From Sedimentisphaerales bacterium (lineage in GTDB: Bacteria > Planctomycetota > Phycisphaerae > Sedimentisphaerales > Anaerobacaceae), in assembly GCA_016935195.1 (NCBI GenBank), contig JAFGRL010000190.1, positions 1-64,000 of the forward strand: a DNA stretch of 64,000 nucleotides. Direction: 5' to 3'. Positions within the stretch are counted from its first letter, which is position 1; each line of letters opens with the position of its first letter. This document shows, in pieces, positions 1 to 10,164 of the stretch. The position numbers and the translations under genes were made by a program. The notes under the pieces are model-generated. The model saw nothing but the letters and a program-made list of their open reading frames with translations. It was not told the origin of the DNA and did no database searches.

Positions 1-603
1 CGGATACCAGCTTTGGCCTGGAAATTCTTGTGCGTTATTATCGTTGCAGTCTGAACCTAGGGAATGACTCCAGCCGCCTAAAGGCTCTCCACATGGTGAA
101 GCGGCATTTGCAGTTTCCTCATCGCATGCAAAAATTGCGATCGAACTATAAACACCGTCGTCATCACAGTCCGGATACCAGCTTTGGCCCGGAAATTCAT
201 TTGGATCATTGTCATCACAGTCAACGGATGAATCCCAACCATCTCCATCGCTGTCAGGATAAAGAGAAATACATGCTGGATCATTTGGGTTAGTATTGCA
301 GTCAATAAGCCAATTCATAGCGACAAAGATAAAATCAAGAAAATCAATTTTACAGTCGTAATTGATATCTCCTAATAAAAAATGTTCACAGTAACCATCA
401 CAAGCATTTCCGCATGAAGGATCAGTCATAAATGGTTTTTCAGGACAATCATTGTTACTATCAGTCTGATCGGGATTAATCACGTACCAGCAATTATCGT
501 TCGGATCAGAAATACCATCCCCATCACTATCCACGGCATAAGTCGAGTAAGATATTATCATCGCTATTAACGAGACTGAATAAATAATTAGTTGTTTTTT
601 CAT
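1..603 (-). CDS. Secreted MopE/thrombospondin-type repeat protein with dockerin-like segment (partial)
   Basis: An open frame of 201 codons starts at an ATG (603-601) and runs off the left edge without a stop. A perfect GGAGGTG ribosome binding site lies at 617-611. The N-terminus is a signal peptide (MKKQLIIYSVSLIAMIISYS, then TYA), followed by DSDGDGISDPNDNC, a thrombospondin type 3-like calcium motif. A dockerin-like stretch (LLGDINYDCKIDFLDFIFVA) follows at about residues 82-101. Two repeats of the form DCDDNDPNEFPGQSWYPDC then resemble the MopE-type putative metal-binding motif. The product is inferred to be exported and to bind Ca2+ or another divalent ion. Its C-terminus and full size are unknown. 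It lies in the same orientation as two larger dockerin-bearing secreted proteins. Role not known. Confidence 0.85.
   Translation of the reverse strand, partial: MKKQLIIYSVSLIAMIISYSTYAVDSDGDGISDPNDNCWYVINPDQTDSNNDCPEKPFMTDPSCGNACDGYCEHFLLGDINYDCKIDFLDFIFVAMNWLIDCNTNPNDPACISLYPDSDGDGWDSSVDCDDNDPNEFPGQSWYPDCDDDGVYSSIAIFACDEETANAASPCGEPLGGWSHSLGSDCNDNNAQEFPGQSWYP
2..198. repeat. Tandem-type coding repeat (26-bp units 171 bp apart)
   Basis: The 26-bp segment at 2-27 recurs at 173-198 with one mismatch. On the minus strand both units encode the EFPGQSWYP part of the Asp-rich metal-binding repeat, so the repeat period is 57 residues. More copies probably lie beyond the left edge. Confidence 0.8.
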
Positions 604-746
604 ATTTCATCACCTCCTAAGTAGGTAAATGGTGAAGGCATTCAATTAAAGTCATCATTTAAAAAATTATAATACGATTTATTCTTTTACTTAAATTGAT
701 CCAGATTAAGCTTATTACATTTATATTCTAAAAAAGAAAAAATTAA

Positions 747-3700
747 CTATTCACATTGTAACCATTCTGAAGCAAGCATAGCAAAGTCCTCAAAGGTAAC
801 TTCGCAATCATCACCTGTAAAATTAGCACTGTATTGGCAATCACTGGGATTACCATAGCTTAGCCACTGATTCACAAATTCAGAAAAATCGTTAATATCC
901 ACACAGCAATCATCAGTTAAATCACAATTTAGCGGGCATGAATATATTGTAAACGGCTGGTCAGAAGTATCTTCTAAACCTGGAAAATCCAGAGAACTTA
1001 TCTTTATAAGATTTTGCCTGTCTGAAACAAATGTATCATCAACTTGCCAATCAAAATGTCCGTCATCGGTAGTACTGGATGCAAGTGTTGTCCAGTTTGC
1101 TCCATAATCAGAGCTAATATCAATCTTCAAATTTCCTGTTAGATTATATGTTTTCCATTCTATCCCTTCATAGGTACCAACTCTCCAATTTTCCTGCCCG
1201 TTTGGAATCTTTACGAGAATTGATCTTTGTACAACATAGAAAACAGCGTCGCTGATATCATAAATAGAAGCGTTATCACGCCGGATGACTTGAATGAGAC
1301 ACTGGTCAGAAACGATTGTCGGTGTCCACATAAAACTGCCGTCATTTTCCGTCATTGCTACGATATTTAACCATGAGGAGCCGTTATCATCACTAAATTT
1401 GATGACAACATATTCCGAAGCACCTCCAACAGGATTCCATATAATTTCTGTCGGGACGCCTGCTGCTAGTATCTCACCGCCATTTGGAGACGATATCTGT
1501 ACTGATTGTTCTACAATACTAAAGTCTGCATCACTGGTATCAGAAGGGTTACTTAATGGCAAGACTCCAATTGTGATACGGCAATTAGTTGCTGCTGGGC
1601 CTGTTACTGTCCATTCATAGAATCCGTCATTGGCAGTACTGGATTCAATGGTTTCAGGCACCCCATCCCGTATAAGATCGATTTTAACATTAGTGCCCGT
1701 ATTTGATGTCCATGCAATATTATTGTTGAAGGGTTCACCGATAACCGCAACTTCCCCGCCATTAGGACGTTTTATAGTAATGTCAGGAGCGCTCGTTGTA
1801 GAAAAAGTCCAGGTGGGACTCTGGGAAGAATATCCAGCGGGATTTTGTGCTACAACATACCAGGCGTAATTACTACTGTGACTCAAAGTCGCATATAAAG
1901 ATGCATCCGATGTACTGCCTAACAATTCAAATGGTTCGCTGTTCTTCTGAAGGTAGACATCATAGCTGCAGGCCCATTCACAGTCAGACCACTGCAAGTT
2001 AACCCATGGCCGTATCCCCGCAGCATCATCAGGAGGTGTTGGATTAGAAGGTACATCAGGATTGATTTGTTTATAGAAAGAAATACTATAAGTGCAGGTT
2101 TTATCCCAATCTGTACCAGAATCTTTACAGACAACTAAAGCATAGGAACCTGTAACTGATATAGATGTGTTCAAAACTTCATCTTCACCATCTCCTCCAT
2201 TGTTGATATGGGCAATATCATCACTCCATAAACAATAGTTGACATCCGGAGAATAGAGTTTAAGTGCCAAATCACAAGTGCCGGTTAACTGATCCAAAAC
2301 AAATTGATAAGTTCCTGAATCAGTTATTTCAATTTCATATATATCTACGGAATCATCACTTTCCATTGTAAATGGCCCATTTTCGCAAGGGCATAAAAGT
2401 GTGCTTTCGCTATGTTCTATACGATAGTTTTCGTTATCATAACTTGATAATCTGTTGACTCCGGTATAATATTGTCCTAACGGCATATTATGCCCATTAA
2501 GGAGCGCAAACCTATCTCCCTGGGAACCCAAAAGACCTAGACCATCGAAGCCTTTTTCACTGCCTGTATAATTGCCTATTTCCCAGATGTTAAGACCATA
2601 GGAAGCTCCGTCAACGTCCAAAACGCTAATTGCAGACCATGCTTTTCCTTCAGATGGATATTGACCCCAAAGATCAAATGAGAATCCATCCCAGTTCGAT
2701 TCGTTGGAGTCGATAGCGCTTGGGGCACTTGCAAGAGGAGGAGCATTATACTCTAATACAGTCTCATTCGCCAAATGCATCGGCTCCCACACAAATTGAG
2801 CTCCCCATGTATTATTGTTTTCATCACTTTCAAAAACTTCATGGTCAGCATCAATTTGATACCACAATGTGTGCCGTCCACCAGTTATAGTTTCAGGATT
2901 CTGTGCATTTAAGACATAATGATATTCGTTACTGTCCAAAGTTAATACTGAAGTCTCGAAGAGCATTTTATCATCGAGAAAGACCTTTACTGCGTGTGAT
3001 AAAGCTTCTGTCTGACCACAATTTTGCCATGCATAATTAAAGTATGTATCGCTGGAGCTGCCAGGCAGCGTTGAGCTGATTTGGCAATTGTCGGATGACT
3101 GTGTAAGATCAGAACGGGGCACAATAGAGTAATCCCAGTTAACTGATGTACTATAAGTTAGTTCTGGGAGGTTAAATTGCCAGTCAATACCGGATTCCAG
3201 TATCTCCAAATCAGGATTTCCATGTAAAGTAAAACCGAATGTATTTTCCAAAAGGCAAAGACCTGTATCATAATTATCGTGCATTTCTATCAATGTTCTT
3301 TTATGAGCTTCTCCAATCGATATTCGAGGGTTTTGATAACTGATTGAACCTTGACTAAATAAATATTCCATAGTTTGTGACAAACCATCAGAAGGTTGTG
3401 ACCAGCCCCATGAATAACAACTTGGACGTGTGAAACCTATGTATGCCACGGCTTTAAGCTTTTCAAGAAGTGTATTAGGCATATTATCAATAGATTCTGG
3501 TGACGCTGTAGAACAGCCAGTTGAATAAACAATGGACGGGTATGTGCTTTCGAGATATGACCAGTCTTCTAAAGCACTAAAGAAATAATCAGAGTCGCAA
3601 ATCGGATGATACGCTTTAAAATAAACGCCTGAAGGGCCGCCATGGCCGGCAAGAGTAACGTATCCGAAAGGGCCATCATCATAGTCATTGCCCCAGATTT

Positions 3701-5108
3701 CACGGGTAATATATCTGCTCATATCATATTCACTGTAATAATTAGAATCCCAGCAACAGGGATCCTGTTCATATATGCGAGTTGGCGGATTACACGGATC
3801 AAGCTCATTATTGATGATATATTCCATCATAACGGCTTTATCCGTTTCAGCATCTGAAAAGGCACCGGACATCAGATAATTCAACTTATAATTCGGATCA
3901 TCATTCATACTGAATTGGAGTATATTCGAGCAAATCTGTTCTACAGTATTCGGTTCGCTTATTGGAATACGTCCAACAGATACTTCAGCAGGAAAGAACA
4001 AAGGAGAATCAAAACCAGATCCATATATATAAACACCGCAAGGATCAACGTCTCCACCCTTCCGCCATGAATCTTCATCGGGTAACGTTAACTCAGCATA
4101 GTAGTAGTCAGTGGGTACATAATCTTCAAGATCCCAACCACCGTAAGGATTAGGATGAGTGTAACGCATAGGAACATCATCCATATGACCAACAAACATT
4201 ACGTATGATATATTCCAGATTGCTAGTCTTGAACGAAGGTAATTACGTATTTTTTCTGCCAAGTCAACGCCATAGGAAAGTGCGTCTATAATTTCTACCG
4301 TTGCAGTATATACCTCTCTTCCCTTAGCTCTCTCCATTTGTTCAATAAGCTTTACGCTATTTTGAAGAGCATATGTTGTTATAATTACAAAACCTTCATT
4401 CGCATCAGGGCTGCCTGAATCTGAAGTTATTATATTTTCATCACCAGCAGATTGTTGGGCTTTGAACTCATCGTAGTTTACAATAATCTCTCTGGCCAAT
4501 ACTTCCGCAGAAGCACAATTATCTCCAGCCATCAAGGCAGCCTCATCGAAAAGTTTTTGAGAACCCTGATATGTGATATGAACATCTATGGAAGGATAGA
4601 AAAAAAGTTTTCCGCTCTTTGGCTTGTAAGAAAATGGGCTATAGCGGACTTGACACAAGTTGTGTTTGCGATATGCTCCCTGGGCAACAAAGTGTCCTGC
4701 TTTTACCGGGTATTCACTGTTACTGGCGAATGCGGATTTACGTATCTTCTCATATTCGGATTTTATTTTTGCGATTTTCTCTTGCGAGTAACTTGTCGAA
4801 AGAACCATTGGAGCAGGTGTAATATTATAAGTACCTTCCATTACGATTGGCTTGCTTTTGATAACATTGACTGAATTGACTTTCATCCCTGCAGGTATCT
4901 CAATGTGAAAAATTCTTGAAGGTAGTTTCGGCTTGCCCGGATCGAGTAGTTGGCCAAAATCATCCATATGGATTTCCTGTGAGCCATCTTTGTTATAGAT
5001 AAACTCAAAATCTTTTGCTTCAAGTGTATAGCGATACTGACCGGCGTGTGCCGATTTAATAAAGCAAACTGAGAGGACAACTAATATCAAAGTTCTGGCA
5101 CTTTTCAT
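747..5108 (-). CDS. Gingipain-like C25 cysteine protease with CARDB, FN3, Ig-like and dockerin-like modules
   Basis: This 1453-residue secreted protein has a signal peptide (to about residue 22, ending SAHA). A C25-type propeptide region and a catalytic region (about 225-640) follow. LAGHGG (His about 486) and YSTGCST (Cys about 531) match the His/Cys dyad of the gingipain family, a clan CD peptidase. Downstream are a CARDB-like domain (about 700-790), a PPC-like beta domain (about 905-1015), an FN3-like domain (about 1030-1105), and three Ig-like repeats beginning with PNGGE or a variant. The last 65 residues hold paired dockerin-like motifs (DINDFSEFVNQWL and FEDFAMLASEWL). The inferred role is extracellular proteolysis. 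In gingipains such C-terminal repeats serve export or surface attachment; here the dockerin-like tail may do that. The SD is weak, but the signal peptide supports this ATG. Confidence 0.85.
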   Translation of the reverse strand: MKSARTLILVVLSVCFIKSAHAGQYRYTLEAKDFEFIYNKDGSQEIHMDDFGQLLDPGKPKLPSRIFHIEIPAGMKVNSVNVIKSKPIVMEGTYNITPAPMVLSTSYSQEKIAKIKSEYEKIRKSAFASNSEYPVKAGHFVAQGAYRKHNLCQVRYSPFSYKPKSGKLFFYPSIDVHITYQGSQKLFDEAALMAGDNCASAEVLAREIIVNYDEFKAQQSAGDENIITSDSGSPDANEGFVIITTYALQNSVKLIEQMERAKGREVYTATVEIIDALSYGVDLAEKIRNYLRSRLAIWNISYVMFVGHMDDVPMRYTHPNPYGGWDLEDYVPTDYYYAELTLPDEDSWRKGGDVDPCGVYIYGSGFDSPLFFPAEVSVGRIPISEPNTVEQICSNILQFSMNDDPNYKLNYLMSGAFSDAETDKAVMMEYIINNELDPCNPPTRIYEQDPCCWDSNYYSEYDMSRYITREIWGNDYDDGPFGYVTLAGHGGPSGVYFKAYHPICDSDYFFSALEDWSYLESTYPSIVYSTGCSTASPESIDNMPNTLLEKLKAVAYIGFTRPSCYSWGWSQPSDGLSQTMEYLFSQGSISYQNPRISIGEAHKRTLIEMHDNYDTGLCLLENTFGFTLHGNPDLEILESGIDWQFNLPELTYSTSVNWDYSIVPRSDLTQSSDNCQISSTLPGSSSDTYFNYAWQNCGQTEALSHAVKVFLDDKMLFETSVLTLDSNEYHYVLNAQNPETITGGRHTLWYQIDADHEVFESDENNNTWGAQFVWEPMHLANETVLEYNAPPLASAPSAIDSNESNWDGFSFDLWGQYPSEGKAWSAISVLDVDGASYGLNIWEIGNYTGSEKGFDGLGLLGSQGDRFALLNGHNMPLGQYYTGVNRLSSYDNENYRIEHSESTLLCPCENGPFTMESDDSVDIYEIEITDSGTYQFVLDQLTGTCDLALKLYSPDVNYCLWSDDIAHINNGGDGEDEVLNTSISVTGSYALVVCKDSGTDWDKTCTYSISFYKQINPDVPSNPTPPDDAAGIRPWVNLQWSDCEWACSYDVYLQKNSEPFELLGSTSDASLYATLSHSSNYAWYVVAQNPAGYSSQSPTWTFSTTSAPDITIKRPNGGEVAVIGEPFNNNIAWTSNTGTNVKIDLIRDGVPETIESSTANDGFYEWTVTGPAATNCRITIGVLPLSNPSDTSDADFSIVEQSVQISSPNGGEILAAGVPTEIIWNPVGGASEYVVIKFSDDNGSSWLNIVAMTENDGSFMWTPTIVSDQCLIQVIRRDNASIYDISDAVFYVVQRSILVKIPNGQENWRVGTYEGIEWKTYNLTGNLKIDISSDYGANWTTLASSTTDDGHFDWQVDDTFVSDRQNLIKISSLDFPGLEDTSDQPFTIYSCPLNCDLTDDCCVDINDFSEFVNQWLSYGNPSDCQYSANFTGDDCEVTFEDFAMLASEWLQCE

Positions 5109-5199
5109 TGTCTTTTCGCCATAATTCTGAGGTAAGTGAAACGAACACCTCTGTGAAAAATAAGCATAGTTGCAGTTACCTTATTCTATATCTGGTTTT

Positions 5200-8100
5200 T
5201 TAAAAAATTTCTTTCGTAAGCAGCCATTGATTAACGAAGTATTCCAAATCGAGCATATTTACTAAGCCATCCGGTTCTTCAGGAACAACGTCTCCTGGAT
5301 ATGGATTTATGTCAGGCTTTGCCAACCAATCCTTCGCTAAAGTTGCAAAATCTTCAAAATCAATAATTTTATCAAGGTTAAAGTCGCATTTATTCCATGG
5401 AACAGCTTTCCCCAAAAAAGTTGTTATAGCGTGCTTTTGCTCCGGGTCATTACTGGTTATATCAAGCTCATTTGTGTATTCACCAAGTATTGATGCGTTA
5501 AATGCCATAACTATGCTTCGGCTTTCACCAGGTAACAATGTAACGGGCAAAGTTGTCCCCAACGGATTCTTCCCCGCATTGGGATCGGTTGTAAATTGAG
5601 TTGTATTACTTACCTGCAAATCACTTATTGTCAGATCGGCATCGCCAATATTTTTAATATATATATCTACAGTTTCCTGGCCACCAGGCAAAATCGCCTC
5701 AAGCTCATTACTGTCAGCTTGGATCGAAATACCTGGAACAGGCACAGGTACTCCCACACCGGTAAAAGCAACTTCTAATGATGAAGTATACATACCCGAA
5801 CCACCAGAAACATACAGCACGCAATTCTTGTACCCGACCGACCCGGGTGTAAACCACACATCGATATAAAGCGATTCGCCAGCCCCCAATGTTACTGGAG
5901 AAACAAACCGCGTGCATTTGAAATCGTTCGCATCGCTGATACCATAACCAACCGACATTGACACATTGCCCGTGTTCTGTATCCGCACTGTCACTTCATC
6001 ACCCAACTGGCCCACCACAACCTCGCCCAGGTCATAATAGTTGTACTTGGTAAAAAGTTCCCCCGTCGGGACCATTAGGCAACTCGCCATCAGCGAAACA
6101 TTAACCTCAGGCCTTTGATTGTCATCGCTGTTCACCTTCAAAACCGCCTCGTAACTTCCCTTCACCGCCGATGAAAATGAAACGTTCCGCACCGCCAACC
6201 CTCCCGGCGGCAATGCCATCCCGGAAGTCGAAACGCTGAACTTATCTGCGTCGGGACCGACTATCTCAATTGAACTCACATGAAGATCACCCGTGCCCGT
6301 ATTGCGTATCTCCAGCGGCTCATCAACGCTGCCCCCCTCTATCGCGGTGAAATGGATCAAGTTTGGATCAACCGAAACAACCGGCGTGACAACAGCATTA
6401 GTCGCATAATATATTCCGCTCTCATAATCAATATAAAACCTGAAGCTCAAATGCACCTTATCCTGCGAATCGATCTGTATCGCGGGCCTTTTGATAGTAT
6501 CAGGATAGCCACCAATCTCAAGATTTTCCGTCACGTCCTGAATTTGCCAAATCCCCATGATTTTCGAGGCCATCAAAACCTTCTCATCATCGTGAGGTTT
6601 CAGCACAATATAGGGCTGGCCATGCGAATCAGCCGCGATATCGAGCCATTTATCAAACATCTGCCCCGGCACATTCACATCTTCCACCTGCCAGCTGCCC
6701 GTCGCGTCAGTAGCATACTTGACAACATCCGTTTCGGTATCGACCCAGGCAATATGAACTTTCCCATACCCATCCACCGCCAGCATGGGTCTTGCATCAT
6801 TTGTCTCCATATAAAACGAGGAAGGAGCACCCACATCTTCCGCTATCGTCTCAACCGCAAAGCTCCCGGCACCCGAGCTATAGCCATATTTCATATCGTA
6901 CCTGAGATGATTATCACTTCCATTATCACCGCCGAACACATATGCAATATGATACCCGCCCCAGTCATCACATTCCATATCCGCCCAGACATAATCTTCA
7001 TGGCAAAAACCATTCACATCCGATGCTATATCTAAAATTCCATAATCCCAGTTTGACACCGGTTCATTATAAAAAAGCGTTGATACATAATCGTAATGAT
7101 TTGAATAAGTGGTCAGTTTTACATCGCCGGCGGAATTGGCCGCTATCTCAGGCATATGACACCACATAATAGTATTATAATCGTCCACCCAATTGCCTGC
7201 AGCATTACTTACATATCCAACTCCATCACCATAAGGGTCATCATCAGACCAGCCCTGATATGTAATATGAACATTATCATCGCTATCCAGGTCCATCCTG
7301 TAATTGGCGCCACTATACCAACCAATATCATAAAGCATTCTGCTTGTGGGAACCTGCTCCAAACTCCAGTCATCATCGCCGGTCCTGTCTGCAAAAATCA
7401 GCTCATTACGGATATTTTCTCCAACCAAAATCTTAGGATTATCGCCGCTGTCAAGCTCTATCCAGCTGGAATAATCTACCCGCATGTTATCATCAACCTT
7501 ACTCACTTGCCAGCTGCCTGTCTGCCCTCTGGCATGCTTAAGAATGTAATTATCATAATAGCTATTAGAAGAAATTCCACGCTCCATAATCGCCAAATGC
7601 ATTATCCCGTTGGCGTCCGTAGCAAGACTGACATCTCCTATACTATGGCAATCCGCTACCAGCTCACTCGACCAGTTGCCCCATTGCCCATAGCAGTGAT
7701 AAACTTCGCTCGGAATGTAATAGTAGTAACCGCTCGGCGCCTGAGCACGAGTATAAAATGTATGCACTACCCCGCAGGGATCAATGGTCAGCCTCGGGTT
7801 GAAATACCGAAAGTCGTCGTTCGAATCGGAAACAATTTCCTGCTCTCGCCAACTGCCCGTGGAATTATCCGCATAATTCAAGCTCCAACCCCCGGTCTTG
7901 TTGGTAAATACTATGTACACATTGTCCGCACCGTCGATAAAAATATCCGTACCATCGGTATCATGAGTATCTTTAACCTGCTCGACCTGCCAGTTGCTGC
8001 CATCATAATAATGATGCTCCACGTGCAGCGTCTCTCCATCCGGTACCTGCACGCTTATGTGGGGCCTGCCCATAGAATCAATCGCAATTGCCGTACTTTT

Positions 8101-8631
8101 TTCCACGTAGTCGTTAGCATTGCATACCTGCTCGACCTGCCAGCTGCCCCCTGCGTTAGTGACATAATATAAAGGGACATACGGATAATCCTCCCCGAAG
8201 CAAACCGCGTGTATCGCTCCGCTGCTGTCCACCGCAATATCCGGATTGCGCAGATAATCCGAGGGATAAGGGTCTATTTCTTCGACGCTGTATACACCAT
8301 TATTTCCTTGTGCAAATCTGTTGTGTTGCATTATAAGATTATCGCCGTCCTCTATGACGATCGCCGAGTTCGTACCGAGCAACTGTTCAAGACGCTCAAA
8401 TTTCCACCCTGCTGCATCCTGCCGGCAGTGAAACAAGCCTCCCGATGAACCGCTAGTACCATAATAACAAATATGCGCCCTGCCCGAATTATCTACCGCG
8501 ATCGCGTTTCTTCCGAGCCGGGAAAAGCTTCGGCTATTGATAACCTTCTCATATTTCCAGACATCTGCTGAACAAATACCTGTGATTAAAATTAGAATTG
8601 CTGCCGTCAAGAACAAATGCTTTCTTTTCAT
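5200..8631 (-). CDS. Secreted beta-propeller-like repeat protein with choice-of-anchor D and dockerin-like tail
   Basis: 1143 residues. The signal peptide (ending ICSA) is followed by about 700 residues of repeats of roughly 50-60 residues. Their cores read like AVDNSGRAHICYYG or AIDSMGRPHISV, and each is linked to a GSWQVEQV-type strand, as in BNR/sialidase-like beta-propellers without an obvious Asp-box active site. From about residue 750 there are three choice-of-anchor D/ASH-like immunoglobulin domains (EIRNTGTGDL and similar). The end (about 1080-1143) holds two dockerin-like motifs, DFEDFATLAKDWL and NMLDLEYFVNQWL. The protein is probably cell-surface or extracellular and may bind carbohydrate or protein. 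No catalytic residues are visible. GAGGGTG just before the ATG is a good SD. The gene lies 91 bp upstream of the C25 protease in the same direction. Confidence 0.8.
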   Translation of the reverse strand: MKRKHLFLTAAILILITGICSADVWKYEKVINSRSFSRLGRNAIAVDNSGRAHICYYGTSGSSGGLFHCRQDAAGWKFERLEQLLGTNSAIVIEDGDNLIMQHNRFAQGNNGVYSVEEIDPYPSDYLRNPDIAVDSSGAIHAVCFGEDYPYVPLYYVTNAGGSWQVEQVCNANDYVEKSTAIAIDSMGRPHISVQVPDGETLHVEHHYYDGSNWQVEQVKDTHDTDGTDIFIDGADNVYIVFTNKTGGWSLNYADNSTGSWREQEIVSDSNDDFRYFNPRLTIDPCGVVHTFYTRAQAPSGYYYYIPSEVYHCYGQWGNWSSELVADCHSIGDVSLATDANGIMHLAIMERGISSNSYYDNYILKHARGQTGSWQVSKVDDNMRVDYSSWIELDSGDNPKILVGENIRNELIFADRTGDDDWSLEQVPTSRMLYDIGWYSGANYRMDLDSDDNVHITYQGWSDDDPYGDGVGYVSNAAGNWVDDYNTIMWCHMPEIAANSAGDVKLTTYSNHYDYVSTLFYNEPVSNWDYGILDIASDVNGFCHEDYVWADMECDDWGGYHIAYVFGGDNGSDNHLRYDMKYGYSSGAGSFAVETIAEDVGAPSSFYMETNDARPMLAVDGYGKVHIAWVDTETDVVKYATDATGSWQVEDVNVPGQMFDKWLDIAADSHGQPYIVLKPHDDEKVLMASKIMGIWQIQDVTENLEIGGYPDTIKRPAIQIDSQDKVHLSFRFYIDYESGIYYATNAVVTPVVSVDPNLIHFTAIEGGSVDEPLEIRNTGTGDLHVSSIEIVGPDADKFSVSTSGMALPPGGLAVRNVSFSSAVKGSYEAVLKVNSDDNQRPEVNVSLMASCLMVPTGELFTKYNYYDLGEVVVGQLGDEVTVRIQNTGNVSMSVGYGISDANDFKCTRFVSPVTLGAGESLYIDVWFTPGSVGYKNCVLYVSGGSGMYTSSLEVAFTGVGVPVPVPGISIQADSNELEAILPGGQETVDIYIKNIGDADLTISDLQVSNTTQFTTDPNAGKNPLGTTLPVTLLPGESRSIVMAFNASILGEYTNELDITSNDPEQKHAITTFLGKAVPWNKCDFNLDKIIDFEDFATLAKDWLAKPDINPYPGDVVPEEPDGLVNMLDLEYFVNQWLLTKEIF

Positions 8632-8841
8632 AACACCCTCTTCAATTTTACATCTTTTATAGCTAATTTTATATAACTTAAACTTAACTCTTTATTCTAC
8701 AGCAAGTTAATAAAAAAATCAAACAAGTCCTAATTTCCGCATGGAATATAGGTGTTGTTAATAAAATTCAGCAGCTTGTAAGTCATTAAATAAATTGAAG
8801 TTATATTATAACAGAACAAGCCTATGTGAAATTTTAACCAC

Positions 8842-9840
8842 TTAAAACCAATTTTTAATTTGTATTTTCTCTACTGCATATCGTAAAACGGGATCAACAT
8901 TTGTATATATTTTGTTGGTAAGATTAGGAGATGAGTGTTCCAGAAGTCTTTGCGTCACTGCTGTTGAAACACCGTTTTGGGCAAGAAGTGATGCAAATGT
9001 TTTACGCATATCATGAAACTTTAAATCAGGCAGACCAGCCTTCTTACAAATCTTACGCCATTGTCGATAGTTGAATTTAGTACGAAACAATTTCTTCTGG
9101 TTAACATCAAGGTCGGAAACATATTTGGAAAGATAGGACATAATTTCTGCAGATACAGGTCGTGAAGGCATGCACTTTTTTGTTTTCTTACTTGAGGTGC
9201 AGATACAATTGTTTTCAAAATCAATGTCGCTTATTTTAAGAGATTCTATATCTCCACGCCGAAGTCCAGTTCCCAATGCCAATAAAATCCTTATTTGCAT
9301 TGCAGGATGTTTCTTTGAAGCTTTTAGTAGACTTTTTACTTGACTATCATTCAATGACTTGACCGGTCTTTCCTCTAGCTTTAGCTCTTTAATTTCTAAT
9401 TGGCCATTAAGATACCTGTTCTTCCTACACCAGTATATAAATGTTTTAATATTCCTAAGATCCTTGTTGAGAGTAGCACGCTTTACCTCAGGACTTCTTT
9501 TAAGAACGAAATCATCGATAACATTTTGAGTGATTTGCTTAGAAGTACACTTGCCTTCAAGTCGTTCAAAATTTCTTAATGATAGAACATGCTCGTAAAG
9601 AGTTCCTTCGGTGACACCTTGAATCTTTTTTGCTTCAGCGTACTCAGAAACCATTTGTTCCCATCCGACTGATATAGTGCCTGTAAAAACATCAGAGTTC
9701 AATTGAGAATACTTGATCTGCTTATAATGTTCAGCCAGTTCTTTAGATGGTAAGGCTTTCGATTTGCGCTTACCGCTTTCGTACCATCCAACCCACCAGC
9801 CCATTACATTTTTTCGTTTATATGTCCACACCTTTTTCAT
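8842..9840 (-). CDS. Tyrosine recombinase (phage-type integrase)
   Basis: 332 residues with an N-terminal Arm/SAM-like DNA-binding part (to about 165) and a C-terminal catalytic domain. Seen in order: the first Arg in GTGLRRGDIESLK, FHDMRKTFASLL (H-x-x-R), LLEHSSPNLT (second His) and the nucleophile Tyr in NKIYTNVD. The catalytic set is complete, so the enzyme may be active. Tyrosine recombinases of this type insert and excise phages and genomic islands. It is the left-most gene of an accessory stretch (9.8-16 kb) containing broken genes. No tRNA or clear att repeat was found beside it, and its target site is unknown. Confidence 0.92.
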   Translation of the reverse strand: MKKVWTYKRKNVMGWWVGWYESGKRKSKALPSKELAEHYKQIKYSQLNSDVFTGTISVGWEQMVSEYAEAKKIQGVTEGTLYEHVLSLRNFERLEGKCTSKQITQNVIDDFVLKRSPEVKRATLNKDLRNIKTFIYWCRKNRYLNGQLEIKELKLEERPVKSLNDSQVKSLLKASKKHPAMQIRILLALGTGLRRGDIESLKISDIDFENNCICTSSKKTKKCMPSRPVSAEIMSYLSKYVSDLDVNQKKLFRTKFNYRQWRKICKKAGLPDLKFHDMRKTFASLLAQNGVSTAVTQRLLEHSSPNLTNKIYTNVDPVLRYAVEKIQIKNWF

Positions 9841-9885
9841 ATAATTATTGTATCGTAAATATAGGGGTGCGAATCAAGCGGGAAA

Positions 9886-10062
9886 ATGGGTAGAGAATCG
9901 GGCGAAATAGTACCATTATGGTGTCAAGGACACGGACTTCAAAATTGCTTACGACATAACCATATGTTTCTTAATCGCTTACAAGAAATAACTATTGATG
10001 GGCTAACGGCTTTAATATCTGGATGGCAGATTTTAAAAAATAGGCTATATAACTACCCTTAA
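9886..10062 (+). CDS. Possible small ORF of 58 residues, unassigned
   Basis: ATG at 9886 with GCGGGAAA just upstream, stop TAA at 10060-10062. The product includes LQNCLRHNHMFLNRLQEITI and ISGWQILKNRLYN. Composition looks protein-like, but no family is recognised. It overlaps the antisense glyoxalase II-like remnant by 18 bp. Apart from this and the remnant, the interval 9841-10205 holds nothing else visible. It may be chance. Confidence 0.25.
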   Translation: MGRESGEIVPLWCQGHGLQNCLRHNHMFLNRLQEITIDGLTALISGWQILKNRLYNYP

Positions 10063-10164
10063 GTCGGAATCGCCCGGGTCTACCACAAAGGTGTTGTTCT
10101 TATCGTAAAGATAAAGGTAAATATAGTTATCACCAAGGGCTGGTATTGTGATTACCGATCCCAT
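10045..10164 (-). pseudogene. Truncated glyoxalase II-like (MBL-fold) 5' fragment, copy A
   Basis: An ATG at 10164 opens a 39-codon frame reading MGSV, ITIPALGDNYIYLYLYDKN and VVDPGDSD before a TAG. This is the start of hydroxyacylglutathione hydrolases (typical form: I-P-x-L-x-DNY-x-W ... VVDPGD). The metal-binding H-x-H-x-DH motif that should follow is absent in any nearby frame. It is a decapitated 5' fragment with no catalytic capacity. The first part lies inside a 76-bp repeat that recurs at 14780-14855. Confidence 0.7.

Noticed and set aside
6280-7035. 251-codon plus-strand open frame
   Set aside because: Also antisense inside the same repeat protein; no SD or domain.
7156-8172. 338-codon plus-strand open frame
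   Set aside because: Lies wholly antisense to the 1143-aa secreted repeat protein, which has a signal peptide and clear domains; composition is a mirror of those repeats.
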